A stretch of DNA of 63,965 bases, from the NCBI RefSeq assembly GCF_000730645.1, contig NZ_BBIU01000037.1, positions 1-63,965 of the forward strand. The letters run 5' to 3'. Below the pieces are notes generated by a model. It made no database searches, had not been told where the DNA came from, and saw only the letters and a program-made list of their open reading frames with translations. Made by a program: the position numbers and the translations under genes. The DNA is from Pseudomonas parafulva NBRC 16636 = DSM 17004 (GTDB lineage Bacteria > Pseudomonadota > Gammaproteobacteria > Pseudomonadales > Pseudomonadaceae). Below, piece after piece: positions 1 through 8,064 of this stretch; within the stretch, counting starts at the first letter, position 1; each line of letters opens with the position of its first letter.

Positions 1-180
1 GCCAAGGTGGGCCGCTCGCGGGAAATCGAGCTGTACTTCATCGTGCCCGCTGGCATGGCGGCGAAAACCATCGAGGAATGGGACGCCTGGCGCAACGAAG
101 TGGGCGAGGCGCTCGGCGGTGAAGGCCCGAACCGCTGGCTGACGGTGGTGTTTACCGGCGACCCGGAGTGGGCTGAGTAA
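1..180 (+). CDS. C-terminal fragment of a probable cation efflux (CDF-type) transporter
   Basis: The frame is open from the first base of the window and ends at a TAA at 178-180, so only the last 59 residues are visible. The fragment runs from AKVGRSREIELYF through VPAG to the end at FTGDPEWAE. It resembles from memory the cytoplasmic C-terminal domain of Pseudomonas predicted cation efflux proteins, where a short beta-alpha-beta domain follows the membrane helices. No membrane segment or metal-binding motif lies inside the window, so the assignment rests on this tail alone. It converges with the EAL gene, with only 8 bases between them. Confidence 0.5.
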   Translation, partial: AKVGRSREIELYFIVPAGMAAKTIEEWDAWRNEVGEALGGEGPNRWLTVVFTGDPEWAE

Positions 181-188
181 GCCGTTAG

Positions 189-974
189 TCAGCCGCGCAG
201 GCGTTCGATCAGCGGCAGGCTGTTGATGGCAGGCCGGGCAAAGTAGTAACCCTGCATAAGCTCAATCCCCAATGCCGCCAGTGCATCACATTCAGCTTCA
301 GTCTCCACGCCCTCCGCCACCAGGAGGATACCCAGCCGCTGAGCGACCAACACGATCCCCGCAACGATGGCTTGGCGAACAGGGTCGCGGCACAGGTTGC
401 GGGTGAGGGCCATGTCCAGTTTCAACAGGTCGGGCTGGAACTCTGCCAGCAGGTTCAGCCCCGAGTAGCCAGAGCCAAAATCGTCGATGGCGGTGGTGAA
501 GCCTTGCCGGCCGTATTCGCGAAAAATCGACTTCAGATGCTCGGGATCTTCCACCCGCTCACCCTCGGTCACCTCGAAGATCAGCCGGTCGGCCGGGAAG
601 TCGAACTGCCGTGAGGCCTCCAGCGTTGCCCTGATACAGGTACTGGGGCGGTAAACCGCATTGGGCAAAAAGTTGATGCTGAGCTTGCACGCCTCCACAC
701 GGTTGAGCCCCAGCTCGGCGGCCTTCTCGATGGCTTTGACACGGCAGGCCTGGTCGAAACGGTAGAGGTTGTCAGGTGTGACCTTGGCCAGGATTTCTGC
801 CGCGCCCTCCCCTGCCAACCCCCTTACCAGTGCCTCGTAGGCGTAAGGCTTGCCAGTGGGCTGGTGGACGATGGGCTGGAACGCCATGGTGATGCCAAAA
901 CCCAGGTCGGCCAGTTCTCGGCATTGTTTGCAACCGATCGCTTCGAAGGGCTGGGGGAATATGAGCGCGGGCAT
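189..974 (-). CDS. EAL-domain protein, probable cyclic-di-GMP phosphodiesterase
   Basis: This is a 261-residue stand-alone EAL domain that would hydrolyse c-di-GMP in the cytoplasm. Catalytic signatures are present in order: YEALVRG, an Asn in SINFLPN, EVTEGE, the DDFGSGYSGL loop, LLKLD with the catalytic Lys, EGVET and QGYYFARP. All residues expected of an active enzyme can be seen. No GGDEF, membrane segment or obvious full sensor domain is attached; the first 30 or so residues (a CKQC pair near residue 15) are of unknown role. The ATG at 974 was chosen because GGAGG lies just upstream; the frame stays open further upstream to about 1130 but that part has no EAL similarity. Confidence 0.85.
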   Translation of the reverse strand: MPALIFPQPFEAIGCKQCRELADLGFGITMAFQPIVHQPTGKPYAYEALVRGLAGEGAAEILAKVTPDNLYRFDQACRVKAIEKAAELGLNRVEACKLSINFLPNAVYRPSTCIRATLEASRQFDFPADRLIFEVTEGERVEDPEHLKSIFREYGRQGFTTAIDDFGSGYSGLNLLAEFQPDLLKLDMALTRNLCRDPVRQAIVAGIVLVAQRLGILLVAEGVETEAECDALAALGIELMQGYYFARPAINSLPLIERLRG

Positions 975-1155
975 GTGGCCTCCTACAGCGTCTTGAGCGG
1001 TACGTGTGCAGATATGAGTCTGGTATGCGTTTGGACCGCGGCAATTGCCAGACGTGCAGGGGTGGGGGCAGAAAGTAGCAAATTGCCATATCTGGAAGTT
1101 GACAGTGGGCTGCATAGCAGCCCCTGTCAAGTTGGAGAGACGCCGATCACTGAAC

Positions 1156-1929
1156 TCAGAGGCCGTTGCTGCTGGCCAGAATATGCGAATGCATCCCCCC
1201 GTCTACCGCCACATTGGTGCCGCGCATCCAGCGCGAACCGTCGCTTAGCAGAAAGGCCACCACCGGGGCAATGTCGCTGGCACGGCCAGGCCGGTCCATG
1301 GTTTTCATGTCTTCTTCGGCGCGGGCGCCCAGGGTTTCGATGAAGTCCTTGAGAATCGGCGTGTCCACCGGGCCAGGGCTTACCGCATTCATGCGAATAC
1401 CCCGTTCGCGCCAGGTCCAGCGGTGCTGCAGGGTCCAGGCGATCAGTGCCTCCTTGGAGAAGAAGTAGCTACGCGCCCCCACGATCTCATGGCGGGTGCA
1501 GAAGGCCGCGGTACCGGAAAAGCTCAGGTGTTCGCTGTCGTGGATGGCCGTGACCGACTGTGGCCAGCCAACACCGGCCAGCGATGCCAGGTTGACGATG
1601 GCGGCATTGTCGGCCAGTTGCGGTACCAGGCCGAGGGTCAGGTACTTCAGGCCCACCAGGTTGACCTTGAGCACCAACTCGGCATTGAGCGTGGGTGGCA
1701 ACCCCGCGATGTTGGCCAGGCCATCGATGCCGTCCGGCAGTTGGCCGAGCAGGCTGTCGATGGAGGCCTGTGACGACAGGTCGGCCTGGATGAACTGGTC
1801 GACCTCGACCTTGGGTCGGTTGATGTCCACGCCAATGACGTAGGCGCCCTGGGCGCGTGCCAGTTGCGCAGTTTGTTCGCCGATGCCGGAGGCGACACCG
1901 GTAATGACCAGCTTTTTACCGTTGAGCAT
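1156..1929 (-). CDS. SDR-family dehydrogenase, coniferyl/benzyl-alcohol dehydrogenase-like
   Basis: A 257-residue short-chain dehydrogenase with the N-terminal cofactor motif TGVASGIG, the NAG-like segment (ANIAGLP), a YFFSK catalytic tetrad (YxxxK intact) and the PGPVDTPI loop. The sequence is closest in style to Pseudomonas coniferyl-alcohol dehydrogenase (CalA), which oxidises aromatic primary alcohols to aldehydes with NAD. It sits 18 bases downstream of an aromatic aldehyde dehydrogenase and two genes from pobA, so oxidation of a (4-hydroxy)benzyl-type alcohol to the aldehyde is the likely step. The second ATG (1929) was chosen over 1935 because GGAGA is then properly spaced. The exact substrate cannot be read from the sequence. 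Confidence 0.75.
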   Translation of the reverse strand: MLNGKKLVITGVASGIGEQTAQLARAQGAYVIGVDINRPKVEVDQFIQADLSSQASIDSLLGQLPDGIDGLANIAGLPPTLNAELVLKVNLVGLKYLTLGLVPQLADNAAIVNLASLAGVGWPQSVTAIHDSEHLSFSGTAAFCTRHEIVGARSYFFSKEALIAWTLQHRWTWRERGIRMNAVSPGPVDTPILKDFIETLGARAEEDMKTMDRPGRASDIAPVVAFLLSDGSRWMRGTNVAVDGGMHSHILASSNGL

Positions 1930-1947
1930 GAGCATTCTCCGTCAGCA

Positions 1948-3423
1948 TCAGAAGGGGTAGCGGCGCGGGCTGCCTTGCACGCTGACCCAGTGATCGGTGG
2001 TGAATTCCTCGATGGCCCAGTCGCCGTTGAAGCGCCCGAGGCCTGAGTTTTTTTCACCGCCGAACGGCGCATGAGCCTCGTCATTGACCGGGATGTCGTT
2101 GACGTGGGTCATGCCTGCCTTGACCTGGCGGGCGAAACGCACGGCACGCTCAAGGTTACCGCTGAACACAGCACTGGACAGGCCGAACTCGCTGTCGTTG
2201 GCCAACGCCAGGGCGTGAGCTTCGTCACGTGCACGCTGAATGCCCACCAGCGGGCCAAAGATCTCTTCGCGGGCGATTTCCATGTCCTTGGTAACGTCGG
2301 CAAATACGTGGGGCGGCAGTAACTGGCCCTGTACGTCGCCTTCCACCACCACGCGGGCACCCTCCTCCTTGGCACGCGCCACCTTCTCCAGCAGGCCTTG
2401 CAACTGCTTGGCATTGATGATGGGCCCGACCACCGTATCGGCGTCATGCGGGTTGCCCACTTTCAGCGCCTTGACGCGCTCGGCATAACGCTCGACGAAG
2501 GCATCGTGCAGGGCGTCTTCGACGATGATGCGGTTGATCGCCATGCAAATCTGCCCCTGGTGCAGAAACTTGCCCATCACTGCCGCATTCACCGCCTGCT
2601 CCAGGTCGGCATCGGCCAGCACCACGAACGGGCTGTTGCCACCCAGCTCAAGGGCCACGTGCTTGAGGTGCTGGCCACCGGAGGCCAGGCGGCCGATGTT
2701 CAGGCCCACCGGGGTGGAGCCCGTGAACGAGATGAACTTGGGCACCTCATGTTCGACGAAGGCGTTACCGATCTTGGACCCGGCCCCTACCACCACACTG
2801 AGCAGCCCGGCGGGCAGGCCGGCAGCCTCGTAGAGGCTGGCCAGCAGCAACCCACCGGTCACCGGCGTATCGCTGGCCGGCTTGATCACCACTGCGTTGC
2901 CCAGCGCCAGGGCGGGTGCCACGGAGCGTTGCGACAGGTGCAGCGGGAAGTTCCATGGGCTGATCACGCCTACCACGCCCAGCGCCTCGCGGTACACGCG
3001 GTTTTCCTTGCCCGGCACGTTGGACGGCAGCAGGCGGCCGTGCACGCGCGCCGGGAACGACGCCGACTCCAGGGTGATACCGCGGGCTGCGCCCCACTCG
3101 ATCTGCGCCTTGATGCGGGTACTGCCAGACTCGCGGATGATCCAGTCGATGATCGCTTCGCGGTGCTCATCGAACAGTTGCACCGCTCGGTGCATCACGG
3201 CAGCACGTTCGGCCGGGCCGGTGGCGGCCCATTTCACCTGCGCTTCAGCGGCCTTGCGGTAGGCCTCGTCAAGATCATCGCGGTCCGCCTGGACGATCTG
3301 TGCCAGTTGGCTGCCATCGAACGGGTTGGTCACGTGCAGCACACTGCCATCGCGGCCGTCGCGCCATTGGCCGGCAATGAACTGCTGGGAGAAGACAGGG
3401 AATTGCGTGGCAAGGTGAGTCAT
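1948..3423 (-). CDS. Aromatic aldehyde dehydrogenase (benzaldehyde/hydroxybenzaldehyde type)
   Basis: A 491-residue NAD(P)-dependent aldehyde dehydrogenase of normal family length. Visible are the cofactor-site segment SPWNFP, the FTGSTPVG turn, the general-base Glu in ALELGG, the catalytic Cys in GQICMAINR and the C-terminal EEIFGP motif. The style (long conserved C-terminal PFGGEKNSGLGRF) matches benzaldehyde, vanillin and salicylaldehyde dehydrogenases. It lies 64 bases after pobA and 18 bases before the alcohol dehydrogenase, with an AGAGGT ribosome site before its ATG. In this context it probably makes 4-hydroxybenzoate (or benzoate) from the aldehyde, feeding PobA. It could equally use vanillin or another substituted benzaldehyde. 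Confidence 0.8.
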   Translation of the reverse strand: MTHLATQFPVFSQQFIAGQWRDGRDGSVLHVTNPFDGSQLAQIVQADRDDLDEAYRKAAEAQVKWAATGPAERAAVMHRAVQLFDEHREAIIDWIIRESGSTRIKAQIEWGAARGITLESASFPARVHGRLLPSNVPGKENRVYREALGVVGVISPWNFPLHLSQRSVAPALALGNAVVIKPASDTPVTGGLLLASLYEAAGLPAGLLSVVVGAGSKIGNAFVEHEVPKFISFTGSTPVGLNIGRLASGGQHLKHVALELGGNSPFVVLADADLEQAVNAAVMGKFLHQGQICMAINRIIVEDALHDAFVERYAERVKALKVGNPHDADTVVGPIINAKQLQGLLEKVARAKEEGARVVVEGDVQGQLLPPHVFADVTKDMEIAREEIFGPLVGIQRARDEAHALALANDSEFGLSSAVFSGNLERAVRFARQVKAGMTHVNDIPVNDEAHAPFGGEKNSGLGRFNGDWAIEEFTTDHWVSVQGSPRRYPF

Positions 3424-3487
3424 GAGTTACCTCTTATAAGAATTGCGCTCATCGTCTGATAAGTCGTCGATCGCACCGCCAGGGGTG

Positions 3488-4672
3488 TCACTCCACCGGC
3501 TCGTAAGGCAAGCCAACGTAGTTCTCGGCGATGGACTTGCGCCCAGCCTCAGAGCCTACGTAGTAGTCCAGTTCAGTTTGCTGCATGCGCTGGCTGAAGG
3601 CGTCGGTGCCGGGGAACTGGTGCAGCATCGAGGTCATCCACCAGGAGAAACGCTCAGCCTTCCAGACCCGGCGCAGGCAGATCTGCGAGTAGCGTTCAAG
3701 CAGGTCCTGGCGCCCTTCGCGGTAGTACTTGAGCAAGATGTGGTACAGCGTGCTGACGTCGCTGGCAGCCAGGTTCAGCCCTTTGGCACCGGTGGGCGGC
3801 ACGATGTGCGCGGCGTCGCCCACCAGGAAGAGGTGCCCGTACTGCATGGGTTCGACCACGAAGCTGCGCAGCGGCGCGATGCTCTTTTCGATGGACGGGC
3901 CCGTGATCAGCTTGTCGGCGACCGGCTTGGGCAAGCGGCTTTTCAGCTCGTCCCAGAAGCGCTGGTCGGACCAGTCCTCGACTTTTTCTTCGCTGGCGAC
4001 CTGCACGTAGTAGCGGGTGCGGGTTGGCGAACGCATGCTGCACAAGGCAAAGCCGCGCTCGTGGCTGGCGTAGATCAGTTCGTCATTCACCGGAGGCGTA
4101 TCGGCCAGTACGCCCAGCCAGCCGAACGGGTACACCCGCTCAAACTCCTTGAGCACACCGTCAGGGATCGATTTGCGCGAAACGCCGTGGTAACCGTCAC
4201 AGCCAGCGATCAGGTCACACTCGATGCGGACCGGCTGGCCATCCTGAACAAAGGTGACGTAGGGTTTCTGACCTTTGAGTTCGTGCAACTGCACGTCGGC
4301 CGCATCGTAGTAGGTGGGAGCACCGCTGGCACTGCGCGCTTCCATCAGGTCGCGGGTGACCTCGGTCTGGCCGTAGATCATGACGGTCTTGCCGCCCGTC
4401 AGTTCGCGCAGGTTGATGTGTTCGACGCGGTTGTCGAACGCCAGTTCGAAGCCGTCGTGCACCAGCCCTTCGCGGTCCATGCGTTCGCCGACACCGGCTT
4501 CACGCAGCAGGTCGACCATACCCTGCTCCAGCACGCCGGCACGGATGCGGCCAAGCACGTAGTCGGGGCTTTGGCGCTCGATGATGATGTTGTCGATACC
4601 CGCCTTGTGCAGCAGCTGGCCCAGCAGCAGCCCGGACGGACCGGCACCAATAATGGCAATTTGAGTCTTCAT
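3488..4672 (-). CDS. pobA: 4-hydroxybenzoate 3-monooxygenase
   Basis: A 394-residue flavoprotein, exactly the length of the classical Pseudomonas p-hydroxybenzoate hydroxylase. It converts 4-hydroxybenzoate to protocatechuate using NADPH and oxygen. The FAD dinucleotide fold GAGPSG is at residues 9-14, the DG motif (GCDGYHG) lies in the middle, the substrate-side SMRSPTRTRYYVQ segment carries the conserved Ser and Arg, and GDAAHIVPP marks the second FAD motif. The ATG at 4672 follows a GAGG site with good spacing and gives the canonical MKTQIAIIG start. It is the first gene of a leftward operon with an aldehyde and an alcohol dehydrogenase and is divergent from pobR. Confidence 0.96.
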   Translation of the reverse strand: MKTQIAIIGAGPSGLLLGQLLHKAGIDNIIIERQSPDYVLGRIRAGVLEQGMVDLLREAGVGERMDREGLVHDGFELAFDNRVEHINLRELTGGKTVMIYGQTEVTRDLMEARSASGAPTYYDAADVQLHELKGQKPYVTFVQDGQPVRIECDLIAGCDGYHGVSRKSIPDGVLKEFERVYPFGWLGVLADTPPVNDELIYASHERGFALCSMRSPTRTRYYVQVASEEKVEDWSDQRFWDELKSRLPKPVADKLITGPSIEKSIAPLRSFVVEPMQYGHLFLVGDAAHIVPPTGAKGLNLAASDVSTLYHILLKYYREGRQDLLERYSQICLRRVWKAERFSWWMTSMLHQFPGTDAFSQRMQQTELDYYVGSEAGRKSIAENYVGLPYEPVE

Positions 4673-4805
4673 TGTTTTTATCCTCATGAGCCGACAGGCT
4701 CTGGGTTACGATTTGTCGTTCTGTATTTTTCGCAGATAAAGCTCCCAGAAGAAGGCAATTTCTGCTTTATTTGTTGGACTTTTCGAGGATTACCGAGGAT
4801 TGCGT
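4673..4805. promoter_or_regulatory. pobA-pobR divergent promoter region
   Basis: This 133-base gap between the divergent pobA and pobR genes is AT-richer than its flanks and must contain both promoters and the PobR binding site. No clean inverted repeat or consensus promoter could be assigned by eye; TTT-rich blocks lie near 4720-4790. Confidence 0.5.
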
Positions 4806-5675
4806 ATGTTGGCTGCCAAGGGTGTTCCAGTCTTCAAGCTGTATGGCGAGACGTCCTGGCCAACCCCGGACCTGATCCACTGCGAGTCCATCCCCGAGCG
4901 CAGCCGCCTGCACGACTGGGAAATCAAGACCCACCGCCATGGCGACCTTGCCCAGTTGCTGTATGTACAGGCCGGGCAGGCACACGTGCTGGTCGAAGGC
5001 GTTGAGCAGCAGATCAGCGGCGGCGCCTTGCAGGTGGTACCGGTGATGAGCATTCATGGTTTTCGCTTTTCCGAAGATATACAGGGCTATGTGATCAGCC
5101 TGGCCAAACCGGTGCTGGAGCGCTTCACGCCGTTGCTCGAAGGCAAACCCATGGCCCAGGCCGAGTGCTACTGGGCAGGTGACGACCGCCGCTACCTCGA
5201 TGACCTGTTTGGCCAACTGACCGAGGAATACCTCCAGCAGCGCCCGGAGCGCGACCTGATGCTGCAGTCCGTGATCTGCGCGCTGCTGGTGTGGCTGTCG
5301 CGCCGCTCACGCGAACGCGTGCAGCACATCGCCAAACCCAGGGAGCGCGGCCAGCAGCACCTGGACCACCTGACGCAGTTGATCGAGCGGCACTTTCGCG
5401 AGCACCAGCAGATCGAGCACTACGCCCGGCAGATCGGCGTCAGCGTCGCTCACCTCAACGCCCTGTGCCGGCAACTGACCGGGCAATCGGCGTTACAGCA
5501 GGTGAACCAGCGGGTGGTACTGGAGGCCAAGCGCAACCTGGTGTACACCTCCATGACCATCGGCCAGGTCGCCGACAGCCTGGGCTTTGCCGAGCAGGCG
5601 TACTTCTCGCGCTTCTTCAAGCGGGCCACCGGGCTGACGCCCAAGGCGTTCCGCCTGCAACGGCGCGAGGCCTAG
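4806..5675 (+). CDS. pobR: AraC-family regulator of 4-hydroxybenzoate use
   Basis: A 289-residue AraC/XylS-type activator. The N-terminal half is a cupin-like effector domain (HRHGDLAQLLYVQAG, ISGGALQVVPVMSIHGF). The C-terminal 110 residues hold two helix-turn-helix units, with the family signature IGQVADSLGFAEQAYFSRFFKRATGLTPKAFR. PobR of Pseudomonas activates pobA in the presence of 4-hydroxybenzoate, and the divergent position next to pobA fits this. A TTG six bases upstream is in frame, but the ATG at 4806 has GAGG at the right distance. The stop codon overlaps that of the convergent oxidoreductase gene. Confidence 0.92.
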   Translation: MLAAKGVPVFKLYGETSWPTPDLIHCESIPERSRLHDWEIKTHRHGDLAQLLYVQAGQAHVLVEGVEQQISGGALQVVPVMSIHGFRFSEDIQGYVISLAKPVLERFTPLLEGKPMAQAECYWAGDDRRYLDDLFGQLTEEYLQQRPERDLMLQSVICALLVWLSRRSRERVQHIAKPRERGQQHLDHLTQLIERHFREHQQIEHYARQIGVSVAHLNALCRQLTGQSALQQVNQRVVLEAKRNLVYTSMTIGQVADSLGFAEQAYFSRFFKRATGLTPKAFRLQRREA

Positions 5676-6580
5676 CCTTCGCTGGCTTTGACCAGGTTGT
5701 ACAGCGCCTGCAGTACCGGCGTGGCTACGCTCACCCGCTTGCCGTGAGCTACCACGGCGCCATTGATGAAATCGATCTCGGTTTTGCGCCCGGCTTCCAG
5801 GTCTTGCAGCATCGACGGCTTGTGCTGTTGGTGATTGCGCACCGCGTAGTCCACCGACGCGCGCACCCTCTGGCCATCGACAGCGATACCGGCAGCCTTG
5901 GCGACCGCCACCGTTTCATCAAGGATATCGCCAAGCACCTGTCGGCCCTGATCGGTGCTGCCCACCGCGCCGACAGTCTGGCGAGTGACGGCGCACACCG
6001 AGTTGAGCGCCGCGTTGAACGCCACCTTTTCCCATATGGCCACCTGCACTTGCGGGTCGGCTTCACAGGGCAACCCGGCCTGGCTGAACACGGCCGCCAC
6101 CTCATGCACGCGCTGCGCGTCCTTGCCACTGCCAGCCCAGAGGTTGATGTGCCCTTCCCCATGACTGTGCACCACACCTGGCGCCACCAGGTCTGCCGGC
6201 AAATTGGTCATGCCCACGATCACGCGTTCGGCAGGTACCACGCCGGCAATGATCTCGGCATTGCCTAGCCCGTTCTGCACCGACAAGGCCCAGGTGTCGG
6301 GGCATACCAGGTGGCGCACCGAGTCGATGGCTGCGGCGGTGTGAAAGCCTTTGGTGAAGATCACCAGCAAGTCGAAGTGCCCTGACAATTGCGCAGCGCG
6401 GCTGATCGGGATGTGCACGGTGGTTTGCACATCCGGCGTTTCCAGCCGCAACCCCTGGCGGGTAATGACCTCGATGGCGTGGTCGGAGGCTTCGACGAGT
6501 GACACAGCCTGCCCTGCCAACGCCAGGCGCGCACCGAATAACCCGCCCATTGCCCCTGCACCCACAATCGCAATTTTCAT
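5672..6580 (-). CDS. Ketopantoate reductase (PanE/ApbA)-family oxidoreductase; possible D-mandelate dehydrogenase
   Basis: A 302-residue protein with the N-terminal NADP fold GAGAMGG, an interior EKVAFNAALNSVCAV segment carrying the catalytic Lys and Asn of this family, and the C-terminal SMLQDLEAGRKTEID signature with the conserved Glu. The family includes 2-dehydropantoate 2-reductase, but some D-2-hydroxyacid and D-mandelate dehydrogenases also belong to it. Because it is the third gene of a leftward unit with benzoylformate decarboxylase and an aromatic-acid transporter, interconversion of (hydroxy)mandelate and benzoylformate is an attractive alternative to pantothenate synthesis. That is inference from context. 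AAGGAG precedes the ATG at 6580. Confidence 0.8.
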   Translation of the reverse strand: MKIAIVGAGAMGGLFGARLALAGQAVSLVEASDHAIEVITRQGLRLETPDVQTTVHIPISRAAQLSGHFDLLVIFTKGFHTAAAIDSVRHLVCPDTWALSVQNGLGNAEIIAGVVPAERVIVGMTNLPADLVAPGVVHSHGEGHINLWAGSGKDAQRVHEVAAVFSQAGLPCEADPQVQVAIWEKVAFNAALNSVCAVTRQTVGAVGSTDQGRQVLGDILDETVAVAKAAGIAVDGQRVRASVDYAVRNHQQHKPSMLQDLEAGRKTEIDFINGAVVAHGKRVSVATPVLQALYNLVKASEG

Positions 6581-6667
6581 CGCTGCTCCTTCGGATAGAT
6601 GAATCGACACAGGAAAAAACCCAAGGGGAACTCACGTTGTTGAAACGGCACAATCTACCGGGTCAGG

Positions 6668-8002
6668 TCAGGAACGCGCCTGCAGCGCCCGGCCCGGTGC
6701 AGCCGGCACGGCAGCGCGGCGCTTGCGAATCATCGCAACGGCGAAGATCGCCACCGCACCAGGCACGGCGCACAGGATGAAATTGAGCTGCAATGGCAGG
6801 TTCATGCTCATCATCACCCCGCCCAGGGTCGGCCCGGCAACGCCGCCGAAGCGGCCGATTGCCGAGCACCAGCTGACCCCGGTGGCGCGAATCTCGCTGG
6901 GATACTGCTGGGCGGCGAAGGCGTGCATGACCGCCAGGGTGCCGATGGTGGTAGCGCCGGCAATCAGCAACATGATGTTCAGCAGCACCGGGCCGGGCTT
7001 GACCCCCAGGCTGCACAGCGACACCACGGCAAGCAGGAAGAACAGCATCAATGTTGGCTTGCAGCCCCAGCGGTCGGCCAACCAGCCACCGCCCAGCGCA
7101 CCGATGGTGGCGCCGATGTTGAGGGTGACCAGGAACATCAGGCTCGAGCCCAGCTCGAAGCCACCGGCGACCATGATTTTCGGCAGCCAGGTGTTGAGGC
7201 CGTAAACCATCAGCATGCACATGCCAAAGCCCAGCCACAGGAACACGGTGCCAACACCCCGGCCTTCGGCGAACAAGCGCGAGAGCGGCGCGGCAGACGA
7301 TGTTCTGACCGGCGCTTCGAAACTGACCTGGCTGCTGTTCACCTGTGGGTGAATGCGGGTGAGCAAACGGCTTGCGCCAGCCAGGTCCTTCTCCAGCAGG
7401 TAGTGCAGCGACTCGGGCAATTGCCGCGCCAGCCAAGGCAGGCACAGCAGTGGCAGCCCACCGATGATGAAGGTTGCTTCCCAGCCGTAGCGCGGGATGA
7501 TCAGCATGGCCACCAGCGCAGAGATCATCGCGCCGATCGAGTAGAAGCTGAGCATGATGGTGGTGAGCGAACTGCGCCGGGCGGTGGGCGCCAGGTCGTT
7601 CATCAGGGCAACGATGTTGGGAATCGCGCCGCCCAGGCCTACGCCGGTGACGAAGCGGGCCAGGGCAAAACTCGGCGCGTCCCAGGTGAACGCCGTCATC
7701 AGCGCGCACAGGCTGGCAAGGCCCATGGAGCAGATGATCACCTTGCGCCGGCCAAGCCGGTCCGCCAGCGGGCCGACCACCACAGCACCGAACATCATGC
7801 CGAACAGCGCCGCGCTGCCCATCCAGCCGGCGATGACGGGCCTTAGCGCCCACGCCTCCATCAGCCGTGGTACCACCGAGCCGTAGATGACCAGGTCGTA
7901 GCCGTCGAACAGCATGATGAAAGAGCACCAGAACAGCAGTGTGTAATGAAGTTTGCCGAGGGGCGCGGCCCCTGCGACGTCCAGCGCACGTTTTTGGGTC
8001 AT
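6668..8002 (-). CDS. MFS aromatic acid:H+ symporter (AAHS family)
   Basis: A 444-residue, 12-helix major facilitator of the benzoate/4-hydroxybenzoate symporter group (BenK/PcaK relatives). The loop 2-3 motif GPLADRLGRRKVI, the DGYDLVIYG segment in helix 1 and the RFVTGVGLGGAIPN motif in helix 4 are characteristic of aromatic-acid carriers. It acts in the inner membrane, importing an aromatic acid with protons. It lies 62 bases after mdlC and 87 bases before the ketopantoate-reductase homologue, so the three are probably one transcript. The likely substrate is a mandelate-type or benzoate-type acid, but this cannot be read directly from the sequence. Confidence 0.88.
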   Translation of the reverse strand: MTQKRALDVAGAAPLGKLHYTLLFWCSFIMLFDGYDLVIYGSVVPRLMEAWALRPVIAGWMGSAALFGMMFGAVVVGPLADRLGRRKVIICSMGLASLCALMTAFTWDAPSFALARFVTGVGLGGAIPNIVALMNDLAPTARRSSLTTIMLSFYSIGAMISALVAMLIIPRYGWEATFIIGGLPLLCLPWLARQLPESLHYLLEKDLAGASRLLTRIHPQVNSSQVSFEAPVRTSSAAPLSRLFAEGRGVGTVFLWLGFGMCMLMVYGLNTWLPKIMVAGGFELGSSLMFLVTLNIGATIGALGGGWLADRWGCKPTLMLFFLLAVVSLCSLGVKPGPVLLNIMLLIAGATTIGTLAVMHAFAAQQYPSEIRATGVSWCSAIGRFGGVAGPTLGGVMMSMNLPLQLNFILCAVPGAVAIFAVAMIRKRRAAVPAAPGRALQARS

Positions 8003-8064
8003 GGCGATGTCTTCTTGTTGTTATGTAAGTGGGTGCGGGGAGCTTCGATGGCCCCCGCTGCCGA

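Noticed and set aside
3443..5005. A 520-codon open frame on the plus strand
   Set aside because: It is antisense to pobA and runs through the pobA-pobR promoter into pobR in another frame; no recognisable protein.
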